Below are positions 5,790-14,309 of a stretch of 35,746 nucleotides of DNA, piece by piece (positions within the stretch are counted from its first letter, which is position 1; every line of letters begins with the position of its first letter). Made by a program: the position numbers and the translations under genes. The stretch is from a virus. The notes beneath the pieces were generated by a model. The model saw only the letters and a program-made list of their open reading frames with translations, was not told the origin of the DNA and searched no databases. The stretch is from IMG/VR virus record IMGVR_UViG_3300044633_000120, positions 1-35,746 of that record; one strand, written 5' to 3'.

Positions 5790-6233
5790 ATGACACTCGA
5801 TGACCGCTTACGAAACTGGGCTTGGTATGTCTCTGGATCAGTTATTCCACAGCCAGACTCTACTTGTCGATCCTTCGAAAAGAACTACATTCCCGAACTC
5901 GGCAACCTTTACGCACCAGAAGAACCACACTACGAACCCGACAACAAAGATGGTGAGCTAATAGAAGAAACAATAAAGGGTTTACCCTTAGAACTCAGAA
6001 AGATACTAAAAGCTCGGTATGTGAGCCATCCCTATGCTAGTCAGAATCAACTAGCCCATCACCTTAGAATATCTACAAGACGATTCGAGACAGACCTACA
6101 CAATGCTAAAAAGCGACTGCAAGACCAACTCGACAAGAAAGCCAAATCTAAAGACTATGCGGATCTGCTCAAGGTGTCAGGAGAGAAAGACAACCGAGAA
6201 CGGGATTTTCGAGATCTACAACAATGGGATTAA
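5790..6233 (+). CDS. Q-like / sigma-region-4-like late transcription regulator
   Basis: The 147-aa protein has an N-terminal part rich in Trp/Tyr/Pro, then a helical domain (about 56-112: LPLELRKILKARYVSHPYAS, then NQLAHHLRISTRRFETDL) typical of sigma-70 region 4 and of phage late regulators of the Q/ArpU/RinA type. These proteins act on RNA polymerase to switch on late genes. Context supports this: 22 nt downstream lies a strong promoter, then an intrinsic terminator, then the packaging and structural genes. Whether it is an antiterminator or an activator cannot be decided from sequence. Confidence 0.65.
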   Translation: MTLDDRLRNWAWYVSGSVIPQPDSTCRSFEKNYIPELGNLYAPEEPHYEPDNKDGELIEETIKGLPLELRKILKARYVSHPYASQNQLAHHLRISTRRFETDLHNAKKRLQDQLDKKAKSKDYADLLKVSGEKDNRERDFRDLQQWD

Positions 6234-6254
6234 TGAACGATTTGTTTGTTTTCA

Positions 6255-6283
6255 TTGTAGAAAGCCTAAAAATGTTTTATAAT
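6255..6283 (+). promoter_or_regulatory. Late promoter (pR'-like)
   Basis: TTGTAG (6255-6260), a 17-nt spacer and a perfect TATAAT (6278-6283). Transcription should begin near 6290. It lies right after the Q-like gene and ahead of the terminator at 6327-6350, with the first late gene at 6361. Confidence 0.75.
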
Positions 6284-6326
6284 TTGCTTGGGTCATTGCA
6301 CCCAGAATTTAGTGATTCTTCTTTAT

Positions 6327-6350
6327 AGCCCTAGAAATAGGGCTTTTTTT
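6327..6350 (+). terminator. Intrinsic terminator in the late leader (tR'-like)
   Basis: Perfect 7-bp stem AGCCCTA (6327-6333) / TAGGGCT (6338-6344) with a GAAA tetraloop, followed by T6345-6350. A flanking GCACCCA (6298-6304) can pair either with TGGGT just upstream or with TGGGTGC (6351-6357) downstream, giving alternative leader folds. The stop lies about 60 nt into the predicted late transcript. Confidence 0.85.
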
Positions 6351-6360
6351 TGGGTGCGAT

Positions 6361-6726
6361 ATGAAAGAAAAAGGTATGTCAATAATGATCGGTCTGCTAG
6401 GCAAAGAGCCTAAGATGGCTGAGAAGTCCGAGGGCGGTCTATTAGAGTCCGATACCGAGTCTTGCCCACTATCTACTGTTGATGCCGATATAAACAAGGG
6501 CAACAAGAAGAAAGCCATTTTGACTGCCAATTATGGGGCGCGCAAAGATGGTGAGGGCAAGTGCAAAGCCTGCGAATACTACGAAACAGGCGAAGAAATG
6601 ACTAAGTGCGGAGTTGGTAAAGGCATGGGTCATTGTGCTATATTCGACTTTGTATGTTCCGATGAAAATGGCTGTCAGGCTTGGGAAGCTGTCGGTGAGG
6701 AAGAAGAATACGAGGAGGAAGAATGA
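6361..6726 (+). CDS. Cysteine-rich small phage protein
   Basis: The 121-aa protein has a disordered N-terminal half, then a compact segment with six cysteines from CKACEYYET (about 77-80) through KCGVGKGMGHC and FVCSDENGCQAWEA, and an all-acidic tail. The Cys pattern suggests metal or Fe-S binding, or disulphides. Proteins of this kind sit at the head of late operons in several phages; role unknown. ATG 6376 has a better purine-rich site (AAAGAAAAAGG) than ATG 6361 and may be the true start. Confidence 0.6.
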   Translation: MKEKGMSIMIGLLGKEPKMAEKSEGGLLESDTESCPLSTVDADINKGNKKKAILTANYGARKDGEGKCKACEYYETGEEMTKCGVGKGMGHCAIFDFVCSDENGCQAWEAVGEEEEYEEEE

Positions 6727-6881
6727 AACAGGGTCTCTACAGTAATATCGCAGCAAAGAGAAAACGGATTAAAGAAGGATCAGGCGAGAAGATGAATAAG
6801 CCTGGTAGCAAAGCAGCACCTTCCGCAGCAGACTTTAAACAAGCAGCTAAAACTGCTAAACCTTACAAAAAGAAATCTTGA
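6723..6881 (+). CDS. Small Lys/Ala-rich phage protein
   Basis: A 52-aa basic protein (MKQGLYSNIAAKRKRIKEGS, later GSKAAPSAADFKQAAKTAK) of a type very common beside phage terminase and head genes, function unknown. A GAGGAGGAA ribosome site lies inside the upstream acidic tail. It overlaps the previous gene by 4 nt and the next by 4 nt. Confidence 0.65.
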   Translation: MKQGLYSNIAAKRKRIKEGSGEKMNKPGSKAAPSAADFKQAAKTAKPYKKKS

Positions 6882-7624
6882 GATTAGGGATAATAATCCC
6901 ATATAGAGACAGAGAGGCGCATCTAAAAAAGATGCTACCTCATACTGTCTCATTCTTTCGTAGAAATACCGACATAGAACCCTTGTTTGTTCTAGCCGAA
7001 CAAGACGATGATCTACCTTTTAACCGAGGCGCAATAGTCAATCACGCTTACGCAGCTTGTGCAGGCATGATCGATTATGTGTGTTTTCACGATGTAGACT
7101 ATATGCCAATGTGGGCAGACTACACAGAACCTAACCTACCAAGCAGAATAGTCTGGTATGGCATGGATAAACGACCAGTAGGACATGGCACAGACAGAGC
7201 AGTATGCGCCCAACGCTACGGATTAGCAGCAGTCGCAGTCATGCGGAAGTGGCATTTTGAAGCCTGTAATGGATACTCCAATACTTATTGGGGATGGGGC
7301 TACGAGGACACAGACCTCGCTAAGAGGCTCGAATCAGTCGGGATACCCCTAGGGTACAAGGATGGTACTTTTATCGCCCTAGACCACGATTCTAACGGCT
7401 ACGATGCCAACGGAGAGTCCGAGGCAAGCAAGGCAAACGCAGAAAGATTTAAGCATAGGGTTTACCCTGATATGGTAGATGGACTAAGTACATTAGGTGC
7501 TACAGTTGTTTCTATAAAACAACATATGGCAAGAGGCATGGCAGACGGAGAAGAAGCACCTTTGTTATGGTGCAAATACAACCTAGAGGATCTCTATGAA
7601 CAAGGCACAGAAGAAAATCGGTAA
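6878..7624 (+). CDS. GT7-like (beta-1,4-galactosyltransferase-like) glycosyltransferase
   Basis: The 248-aa protein carries the conserved elements of GT family 7: IIIPYRDREAHLKKMLPH (5-22), FNRGA (48-52), the metal-binding D-V-D (72-74, HDVDYMP) and NGYSNTYWGWGYEDTDL (131-147), the acceptor/catalytic loop. Family enzymes transfer galactose or GalNAc from UDP-sugars; donor and acceptor here are unknown. It starts at a TTG overlapping the preceding TGA. Phage glycosyltransferases may decorate the virion, phage DNA or the host surface. Confidence 0.8.
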   Translation: MRLGIIIPYRDREAHLKKMLPHTVSFFRRNTDIEPLFVLAEQDDDLPFNRGAIVNHAYAACAGMIDYVCFHDVDYMPMWADYTEPNLPSRIVWYGMDKRPVGHGTDRAVCAQRYGLAAVAVMRKWHFEACNGYSNTYWGWGYEDTDLAKRLESVGIPLGYKDGTFIALDHDSNGYDANGESEASKANAERFKHRVYPDMVDGLSTLGATVVSIKQHMARGMADGEEAPLLWCKYNLEDLYEQGTEENR

Positions 7625-7751
7625 AGTAATGGGCGAGTACAAAGAAGGAAAGCTACATTCTGGCAAGGGCGGTAAGGTTGTTAAGAACCCCAAGCAAGCT
7701 ATGGCAATTGCTATGTCAGAAGCCGGTAAGTCTATGCGAGTCAAGAAGTGA
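7596..7751 (+). CDS. DUF6496-like small basic protein
   Basis: A 51-aa basic protein with the pattern KKIGKVMGEYKEGKLHSG, then GKVVKNPKQAMAIAMSEAGK. This matches a widespread small phage family (DUF6496-like) of unknown function, often near terminase genes and possibly DNA-associated because of its charge. It overlaps the glycosyltransferase gene by 29 nt. Confidence 0.7.
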   Translation: MNKAQKKIGKVMGEYKEGKLHSGKGGKVVKNPKQAMAIAMSEAGKSMRVKK

Positions 7752-8038
7752 AAATCCGAGAGGCTGCTGGAGTATTGGAAAGAATTGGTGTAGCAGGGTA
7801 TAACAAACCCAAAAAGACACCTAGCCACCCTACTAAAAGCCATGTAGTCGTGGCAAAAGAAGGCGATAAGGTAAAGACCATCCGATTTGGTCAGCAAGGG
7901 GTTAAAGGTGCTGGTAAAAACCCTAAGACAGCAGAGCAAAAGGCTAGAAAAAAATCTTACTACGCTAGACATAACGCACAAGACCCAAACCCAGATAAAT
8001 TATCTGCTCGGTATTGGTCTCATAAAGTTAAGTGGTGA
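7748..8038 (+). CDS. Small basic phage protein
   Basis: A 96-aa basic protein from a GTG overlapping the previous stop. Conserved-looking blocks are GYNKPKKTPSHPTKSHVVVA, KTIRFGQQGVKGAGKNPKT and SARYWSHKVKW. Such proteins recur next to the previous gene in many phages; they may bind DNA, but no activity is known to me. Confidence 0.6.
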   Translation: MKIREAAGVLERIGVAGYNKPKKTPSHPTKSHVVVAKEGDKVKTIRFGQQGVKGAGKNPKTAEQKARKKSYYARHNAQDPNPDKLSARYWSHKVKW

Positions 8039-8041
8039 TAT

Positions 8042-8437
8042 ATGCCAGGACTATTAGACTTACTTATGCCTCAAAAACAGCCCACAAGCGGTTTGTTAAA
8101 TGTGCCATCAGGATTTGATGAACAAGGCTTTCAAAATTGGATTAGAAATACAGATTGGTTTAAAGAATTTGTAAAAGAATACAAAGAAGAACCAGACCTA
8201 AACACTTCTGATTACGATTACAGAAAAGCATGGTTAAGTGGCATTGTTCCTGAGAGAGACCCATACGATCAAAATAGATACCATTGGGCATCTTCTACAA
8301 ATACAGGAGAGATGCTAAAAGCATTAGATCATCCAACTGCTTGGAAAGAGTATTTCATGCGAGACTATGGTGCAAATCCAGATTCTCTAGGAATTACAAA
8401 GCAGATGTACGAAAACATGATTTTTAATGCAGAGTAG
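8042..8437 (+). CDS. Phage structural-region hypothetical protein
   Basis: The 131-aa protein includes DYDYRKAWLSGIVPERDPYD and HWASSTNTGEMLK, a pattern seen in uncharacterised phage proteins that accompany terminase genes. No enzyme motif is visible. Only 3 nt separate it from the previous gene, and a 60-nt gap follows it. Confidence 0.5.
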   Translation: MPGLLDLLMPQKQPTSGLLNVPSGFDEQGFQNWIRNTDWFKEFVKEYKEEPDLNTSDYDYRKAWLSGIVPERDPYDQNRYHWASSTNTGEMLKALDHPTAWKEYFMRDYGANPDSLGITKQMYENMIFNAE

Positions 8438-8497
8438 TAATGTATAAATCTGTTGTAGAATAGCAACATCATCAACCATCAACCCCTAGGGAATGGA

Positions 8498-8803
8498 ATG
8501 GAAAACTCTACAGAAAACAATAATCTACAAGTTGAGCCAACTAATAAAGGTGGCGCACCTACAGGCAACCAGAATGGTAAAAAGGGAAAGCTCTTTTACG
8601 ATGCATTGAGACTAGCCTTAGTACAAGAGGATCGAAAGAAACTCAGGAACATTACCGAGAAGTTAGTCAAGTCAGCAGAAGCCGGAGAGCCTTGGGCAAT
8701 CAAGGAAGTCATGGACAGGATAGATGGTAAGCCTGTCAACACTACCGAACTAAGCAATGCAGAAGGTGGAATCTTTAAGATGGTGGTCGCTTGGGAGAAG
8801 TAG
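8498..8803 (+). CDS. Terminase small subunit
   Basis: The 101-aa protein has the typical small-terminase opening GGAPTGNQNGKKGKLF (18-33), a helical core (ALRLALVQEDRKKLRNITEK) and EPWAIKEVMDRIDGKPVNT. It would recognise the packaging site and load the large subunit. It overlaps the large-subunit gene by 13 nt. The 60-nt upstream gap holds CATCAACC twice and the palindrome CCCTAGGG, a possible but unproven packaging or operator site. Confidence 0.8.
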   Translation: MENSTENNNLQVEPTNKGGAPTGNQNGKKGKLFYDALRLALVQEDRKKLRNITEKLVKSAEAGEPWAIKEVMDRIDGKPVNTTELSNAEGGIFKMVVAWEK

Positions 8804-10077
8804 AGTACGCAGACGATGAGGTAAAACGAGTCGTTATCCCTTACAAGCCAAGAGAACCTCAGTTACAGATACATGAGGCGATGGAGAACAATCGTTTCGT
8901 AGTGGTAGTGGCACATAGGCGTATGGGTAAGACAGTAGCAGCACTCAATGCGCTAATTAAAGCAGCGATGGAAAACGATAAGCCTAACCCTAGGTACGCA
9001 ATCATTAGTCCAACATACTCACAAAGTAAGCGAGTAGCTTGGGATTACCTTTTAGAGTTTGTAAGACCACTAGATGCTACAGCTAATATTGCTGAACTTA
9101 GGGTGGACTTCTTTGGTAGACGAATACAGTTATACGGATCAGATAACCCAGACTCTTTGCGCGGGCAATATTTTGACGGAATAGTGCTAGACGAAATTGG
9201 CGATCAGAATCCTAAGATATGGAATGAGATCATCAGACCGGCTCTTGCAGACAGAAAAGGGTCGTGCTTGTTTATTGGCACACCAAAGGGCAATAACCAC
9301 TTCAAGGACTTGTTTGACAGAGCAGGCAAAGAAGAAGGATGGGCAGCACTACAGTTTAAGGCAAGCGAAACAAAGCTAATAGATGAACAAGAGTTATGGT
9401 CTGCCAGAAAAGAAATGGGAGACGATAAGTACAACCAAGAGTTCGAGTGTTCATTTTCGGCTGCTGTGGAGGGAAGCTATTACGGAAAACTTCTCAACGA
9501 GGCAGAAGAAAAAGGTAGGATGTGCAATATAGATCGAGATGATCTATGTAGAACTTATGTGGCTTGGGATTTGGGCATGGGTGATAGCACAGCGTTGTGG
9601 GTGGCACAGGCAACAGGACAAGAAGTAAGACTACTAAACTATGTAGAGAATCATGGTCAAGGACTCGATTGGTATGTCAACTGGCTAAAAGATAATAAGT
9701 GGGAGAAAGCAGAGCAACTCCTACCACACGATGTAGAAGTAAGAGAACTAGGCACAGGCAAGAGCAGATTGGAAGTGTTGAGAGAAGCTGGACTAGATGT
9801 TCGGGTTCTGCCAAGACTTTCTGTAGATGATGGTATTCAAGCAGTCCGTAGACTCCTACCGAGATGTTGGTTCAATATGCCACAGGTAAAGCAAGGGCTA
9901 GACTGTCTTAGGAACTATAGGCGCGATTATGATGAAAAGCGTAATGTCTTTTTTGACAAGCCAATGCACGACTGGGCAAGTCATGGATCAGACTCGTTTA
10001 GGTATCTAGCATTAGGAATGGAACAAAACACTACTTGGTCGCAACCGATAACAGTAAAAACTTCATGGATCGTATAA
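8791..10077 (+). CDS. Terminase large subunit
   Basis: The 428-aa packaging motor has Walker A AHRRMGKT (41-48), Walker B GIVLDEIG (about 131-138), the coupling motif IGTPKG, and a C-terminal RNase-H-like nuclease whose first acidic residue is in AWDLGMGDS (about 258-266). It pumps DNA into the prohead through the portal and cuts concatemers. It begins at a TTG inside the small-subunit gene; no ATG is available before Walker A except M31, which would remove the conserved lead-in. Length is normal for this subgroup. Confidence 0.92.
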   Translation: MGEVEYADDEVKRVVIPYKPREPQLQIHEAMENNRFVVVVAHRRMGKTVAALNALIKAAMENDKPNPRYAIISPTYSQSKRVAWDYLLEFVRPLDATANIAELRVDFFGRRIQLYGSDNPDSLRGQYFDGIVLDEIGDQNPKIWNEIIRPALADRKGSCLFIGTPKGNNHFKDLFDRAGKEEGWAALQFKASETKLIDEQELWSARKEMGDDKYNQEFECSFSAAVEGSYYGKLLNEAEEKGRMCNIDRDDLCRTYVAWDLGMGDSTALWVAQATGQEVRLLNYVENHGQGLDWYVNWLKDNKWEKAEQLLPHDVEVRELGTGKSRLEVLREAGLDVRVLPRLSVDDGIQAVRRLLPRCWFNMPQVKQGLDCLRNYRRDYDEKRNVFFDKPMHDWASHGSDSFRYLALGMEQNTTWSQPITVKTSWIV

Positions 10078-12090
10078 ATGGATGAACAAAAACTAAAGGT
10101 CATTCTCGAAGCAGAGATAGACGATTCTATCGGCTATGTAGAGACCGAGACAGTAGAGCAACGCACAAAGGCGATCAACTACTACAATCGTTACGAGTAT
10201 GGTAACGAGATAGATGGTCGTTCTAAGATCGTAACAGGCGAAGTAGCCGAGGTCGTAGATGGTGCTTTACCTCAACTTATGCGTATCTTTGCTGGATCAG
10301 ACGAATTAGGTCGGTTCGAGCCAAGGATGCCAGGAGACGAGGAGTTTGCCAAGCAAGCTACCGAACTTACAAACTATGTGTTCTTCAACGATAACGATGG
10401 TGTTATCCTCATGCATAACTGGATGAAGGATGCACTTCTACAGAAGAACGGAATCGTTAAGTATTGGTGGGAGGATAGCGAAGATCCTACTAAGGAAGAA
10501 TACAAAGGTCTAAACGCAGAAGAACTAACACTTCTGTTTGCTGATAATGAGATGGAACTTATTAGCCAAGAGACCGAGGAAGTCGGCATAGACCCAATGG
10601 GTATGCCTATCCTTTCTTACAATGTAGTCATCAAGAAGAAAAAAGAAGTCGGCAAGGTCTGTGTAGAGAATGTGCCACCAGAGGAGTTCTTAATCGCCAA
10701 GCGCGATAAGAGCATCAAGAACGCCAAATTTGTCGCACATCGCACAGTTAAGACACGATCAGACTTAATCGCTATGGGCTATCCACAAAAGCAAGTGGAC
10801 AAGATGCCAGCGTACAACGACCTTACTTATACTCCTGAAAGAGTAGCAAGGTACAGCGCAGGCGAGATGCCAGACGAGACACAAAGCCTAGACTTTACGA
10901 TGCAAGAAGTAGAGTTGTTCGAGTGCTATATTCGTACCGACTTTGATGGTGATGGGATTGCAGAACTCCGCAAGGTAGTTTATGCAGGCGATCAGATTAT
11001 TGACAACGAGGAAACAGATCACATTCCCTTTGCAAGCATCTGCCCTATTCCTATGCCACACAAGTTCTTTGGTCAGAGTCTAGCCGACAGAGCAATGGAC
11101 ATACAGCTTATTAAGTCTACGATTACTCGTCAGATCCTAGATAACTTGTACCTTACCAATATGCCTAGGGTTACAGCCCTAGATGGACAAGTAAACCTAG
11201 ATGACCTACTAACCACATCACCAGGCGGTGTAGTGCGGATTAAGTCTCAAGGTGCGGTTCAGCCATTATCTGTACCGGCAACAGCATCACAGTCGTTCCC
11301 AATGCTAGATTACATGGATCAAGTATTGCAGAAGCGCTCAGGTGTTACTTCTACAAGCCAAGGCATAGATCCTAACATTCTACAAAACACCACAGCCACA
11401 GCGATTGCAGCAATGCAACAAGCAGGCTCTGGGCGTATAGAGATGATTGCTAGAATATTTGCAGACACAGGTGTAAAAGACTTATTTGCAGGCATATTCC
11501 ACTTAATCCTAAAGTATCAGGACAAGCCAAGGGTCATTCGTTTACGAGGCAAGTATGTCTCTATCGACCCAAGAGAGTGGAAGAACAACTACGATGTAAC
11601 AGTCAATGTCGGTCTAGGCACAGGTAGCCAAGATCAGAAGATGGCGATGGCAGCGATGGTTATGCAAAAACAAGAGCAGATTCTACAGACTCAAGGCTTT
11701 GCTAATCCGTTAGTAAGCGTAGGTCAGTATCGCAATACACTTGGTAAGTTTATCGAGGCAGCAGGGTACAAAGACTCAATGGAGTTTTTCAAAGAGATTC
11801 CACCAGAGCTAGACCAACAGTTGTCTCAGCCACAGCCACCACAACAACAGCCTAACCCTGCGTTAGATATGATGATGCAACAGGCACAGGCACAGATCGA
11901 AACAGACAGAGCCAAAGCAATTAACGAGATTGAGATTGCCAAGGCTAAAGCACAAGCCTCTATCCAACTCGAAAGAGAGAAGGCAGCAGCTAACCTAGAA
12001 CTCAAGACAGCAGAGTTCCAAGCAGAGGCTCAGTTAAAAGCAGCACAAGTCGGTGCTAAATTAACAGGTGATGTCAGGATACCTGGATGA
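10078..12090 (+). CDS. Portal protein (P22-like)
   Basis: The 670-aa protein begins right after the terminase stop and resembles P22-type podovirus portals: an N-terminal clip/wing region, the conserved core LADRAMDIQLIKSTITRQIL, then SGVTSTSQGIDPNIL followed by TATAIAAM, and a long C-terminal Gln/Ala-rich helix (QQPNPALDMMMQQAQAQIE and onward) that would form the barrel. It is the dodecameric DNA channel and the docking point for terminase and the tail. Confidence 0.9.
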   Translation: MDEQKLKVILEAEIDDSIGYVETETVEQRTKAINYYNRYEYGNEIDGRSKIVTGEVAEVVDGALPQLMRIFAGSDELGRFEPRMPGDEEFAKQATELTNYVFFNDNDGVILMHNWMKDALLQKNGIVKYWWEDSEDPTKEEYKGLNAEELTLLFADNEMELISQETEEVGIDPMGMPILSYNVVIKKKKEVGKVCVENVPPEEFLIAKRDKSIKNAKFVAHRTVKTRSDLIAMGYPQKQVDKMPAYNDLTYTPERVARYSAGEMPDETQSLDFTMQEVELFECYIRTDFDGDGIAELRKVVYAGDQIIDNEETDHIPFASICPIPMPHKFFGQSLADRAMDIQLIKSTITRQILDNLYLTNMPRVTALDGQVNLDDLLTTSPGGVVRIKSQGAVQPLSVPATASQSFPMLDYMDQVLQKRSGVTSTSQGIDPNILQNTTATAIAAMQQAGSGRIEMIARIFADTGVKDLFAGIFHLILKYQDKPRVIRLRGKYVSIDPREWKNNYDVTVNVGLGTGSQDQKMAMAAMVMQKQEQILQTQGFANPLVSVGQYRNTLGKFIEAAGYKDSMEFFKEIPPELDQQLSQPQPPQQQPNPALDMMMQQAQAQIETDRAKAINEIEIAKAKAQASIQLEREKAAANLELKTAEFQAEAQLKAAQVGAKLTGDVRIPG

Positions 12091-12317
12091 ATACAACCGA
12101 CAGAGCTAAAACATTATTAGGCGATGAGTTTTTCCAAGAGCTATTACAGGCTCAGAAAGACTCATTCAAGTCGTATATCTTTAGTTCTGCCGAGCATGAT
12201 GTAGAAGGTAGAGAAAGAGCCTTAGTTAAACTAAAGGCACTAGAAGAATTTGAAGCATCTATTCAATCAATCGCACACAATGGCGAAATTGAAAAGAAGC
12301 GAGTTAAGATTTTTTAA
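12087..12317 (+). CDS. Small head-region protein
   Basis: The 76-aa helical protein overlaps the portal stop (ATGA). The segment EGRERALVKLKALEEFEASI and the ending EIEKKRVKIF are typical of short uncharacterised proteins between portal and scaffold in podoviruses. A structural or assembly role is inferred only from position. Confidence 0.6.
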   Translation: MNTTDRAKTLLGDEFFQELLQAQKDSFKSYIFSSAEHDVEGRERALVKLKALEEFEASIQSIAHNGEIEKKRVKIF

Positions 12318-12335
12318 CAACCATAGAGGTCGAAA

Positions 12336-13292
12336 ATGAGTGAAAACACCAACCCACAAGGGAGTGTAGACAATTCTGTATCAGGTGCAGCTAATGCATT
12401 TATGTCTTTTCTTGAACCACAAGCGGAGGAGGCGCAAGCCCAACCAGAACCTAGTGAGGCAGAGTATTCTGCCGAGTCCGAGGAGCAAGATGTAAGTGCA
12501 GAAGAAGCTGAAAGCCAAGAAGAAGAAGTAGAGGAACTCCCTAAATACCGAGTTAAAGTCTCTGGTGAAGAAGTGGAAGTTAGCCTTGATGAGCTTTTGA
12601 ATGGTTACAGTAGGACTGCCGATTATCAGAAGAAAACTCAATCTTTAGCGGAACAACGAAAGGCTGTAGAAGCTGATCGAGTAAAGATTGATGAAGCAGC
12701 AAAGACTAGAGAAACATATGCCCAACGACTCCAAGTCATTGAACAATTGTTACAGCAACAAGATCAAAGCCAAGACCTAGCATCACTCAAGGCAGAAGAT
12801 CCGATTGCTTACGCAGTTGCAATGGGAGAGAAGATGGAAAGAGATAAGCAGTTGCAGGCGGTGCAGATGGAAAGACAGCGAGTTCACCAAGAACAGCAGT
12901 CTTATACACAAGCACAGTTGCAAAAGCATATCCAAGCAGAGCAGGCAAAACTTGTAGAGGCTATCCCAGAGTTTAAGGATGATGTGAAAGCCGAAGTAAT
13001 CCGTAGAGACATTCGCAATTATGCAAAGGCTCAAGGATTCTCAGATCAAGAACTGTCTCAGGTTTACGATAGTCGCGCTGTACTAGCCCTCTATAAAGCA
13101 GCACAGTACGATAAGTTGATGGCAAACAAGGGTGTTACTTCTAAGAAAGTAGCTACTGCTCCAAAGACGATTCGACCAGGAACTTCTAATCCGCAGAGTT
13201 CTGATAATGAAGCATTAAAAAAAGAAAGAGCTGCATTACGCCAATCTGGCAATAAAAAGGATGCAGTTCGTTTATTTGAACGATTTTTATAA
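12336..13292 (+). CDS. Scaffolding protein
   Basis: A 318-aa, strongly charged protein: acidic N-terminal third (EEAQAQPEPSEAEYSAESEE), then YRVKVSGEEVEVSLDELLNG with a SRTADYQKKTQSLAEQR helix, long Gln-rich coiled coil, and a basic C-terminus (LKKERAALRQSGNKKDAVRL). This is the usual build of phage scaffolds, which direct procapsid assembly and bind the capsid protein through the basic C-terminal helices. It lies directly before the major capsid gene. Confidence 0.82.
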   Translation: MSENTNPQGSVDNSVSGAANAFMSFLEPQAEEAQAQPEPSEAEYSAESEEQDVSAEEAESQEEEVEELPKYRVKVSGEEVEVSLDELLNGYSRTADYQKKTQSLAEQRKAVEADRVKIDEAAKTRETYAQRLQVIEQLLQQQDQSQDLASLKAEDPIAYAVAMGEKMERDKQLQAVQMERQRVHQEQQSYTQAQLQKHIQAEQAKLVEAIPEFKDDVKAEVIRRDIRNYAKAQGFSDQELSQVYDSRAVLALYKAAQYDKLMANKGVTSKKVATAPKTIRPGTSNPQSSDNEALKKERAALRQSGNKKDAVRLFERFL

Positions 13293-13304
13293 AGGAATTT
13301 AATC

Positions 13305-14255
13305 ATGGCAGCATATGATCGCTATACCGCTATTGGAGCTAGGGAAGACTTGACGGATGTCATCTATGATATATCGCCAACAGATACGCCCATCATGTCA
13401 TCCATTGGCAAAACCAAAGCAACTTCCGTTAACCACGAATGGCAGACTGATGCCCTCGCAGCAGCTACCACTTCCAACGCATTAGTTGAAGGTGCAAGTG
13501 CTTCTGAGGCAACAATCACCCCAACCACACGCCTTGGCAACCTTACACAGATCGTTGGTAAGACTGTTATGGTTTCTGGTACTCTCTTGGCTTCTGACCT
13601 TGCTGGTCGTAAGTCTGAGATGGCTTACCAGTTGGCTAAGGCTTCTGCTGAGATCAAGCGTGATATTGAGACAATCATTACCGCTAATCAAGCTCAAGCT
13701 GCAGGTACATCTGGCTCTGTAGCTCGTAAGATGAGTTCGTTGTTGTCTTACATCAAGACAAACACCAACAAATCTGCTGGCACAACTGCTGGTGTAGATC
13801 CAACAACAATCGGTGTTTCAGTTCGTACCGATGGTACAACTCGTACCTTTACTGAGACCATCCTCAAGGATGTTATCAGCAAGGTATTCGTTAGTGGTGG
13901 TACGCCTTCCGTATTGATGGTATCGCCTGCTCTCAAGCAGACAGTATCTGGCTTCACAGGTTTGGCAGCACAACGCTATCAAGTGCCTACGAATGGTCAA
14001 GCAACCATCCTAGCCGGTGCTGATTTATATCAGTCCGACTTTGGTGTATTGCAGATTGTTCCTAACCGCTTTATGCGTACTCGTGATGCCCTCGTACTCG
14101 ATCCTGAGTATGCAGCATTAGCGTACCTCCGACCATTCCAAACCAATGATATTGCTAAAGTTGGCGATGCTGACAAGAAGCAAATCTTGGCTGAATTGAC
14201 CTTGGAAGTTCGCAACGAAGCTGCTCATGGTGGCGCATTTGACTTATCTGCTTGA
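13305..14255 (+). CDS. Major capsid protein (DUF5309/SU10 type)
   Basis: The 316-aa protein starts MAAYDRYTAIGAREDLTDVI and contains ISPTDTPIMSSIGK, GNLTQIVGKTVMVSGT and the C-terminal QILAELTLEVRNEAAHG, all typical of the DUF5309 capsid family with an HK97-type fold. It follows the scaffold after 12 nt with a GGAAT ribosome site. Codon use is richer in G/C-ending codons than in neighbours, as expected for the most highly expressed gene. An intrinsic terminator follows. Confidence 0.92.
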   Translation: MAAYDRYTAIGAREDLTDVIYDISPTDTPIMSSIGKTKATSVNHEWQTDALAAATTSNALVEGASASEATITPTTRLGNLTQIVGKTVMVSGTLLASDLAGRKSEMAYQLAKASAEIKRDIETIITANQAQAAGTSGSVARKMSSLLSYIKTNTNKSAGTTAGVDPTTIGVSVRTDGTTRTFTETILKDVISKVFVSGGTPSVLMVSPALKQTVSGFTGLAAQRYQVPTNGQATILAGADLYQSDFGVLQIVPNRFMRTRDALVLDPEYAALAYLRPFQTNDIAKVGDADKKQILAELTLEVRNEAAHGGAFDLSA

Positions 14256-14279
14256 TATTAAGTAGATAATAAGTAGAAT

Positions 14280-14307
14280 AGAGGGTAGACAAAATCTACC
14301 CTCTTTT
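14280..14307 (+). terminator. Intrinsic terminator after the capsid gene
   Basis: Perfect 10-bp stem AGAGGGTAGA (14280-14289) / TCTACCCTCT (14295-14304), loop CAAAA, then TTTT-C-T. It should end or lower transcription between the abundant capsid gene and the fucosyltransferase that begins 3 nt later. Confidence 0.88.
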
Positions 14308-14309
14308 CT

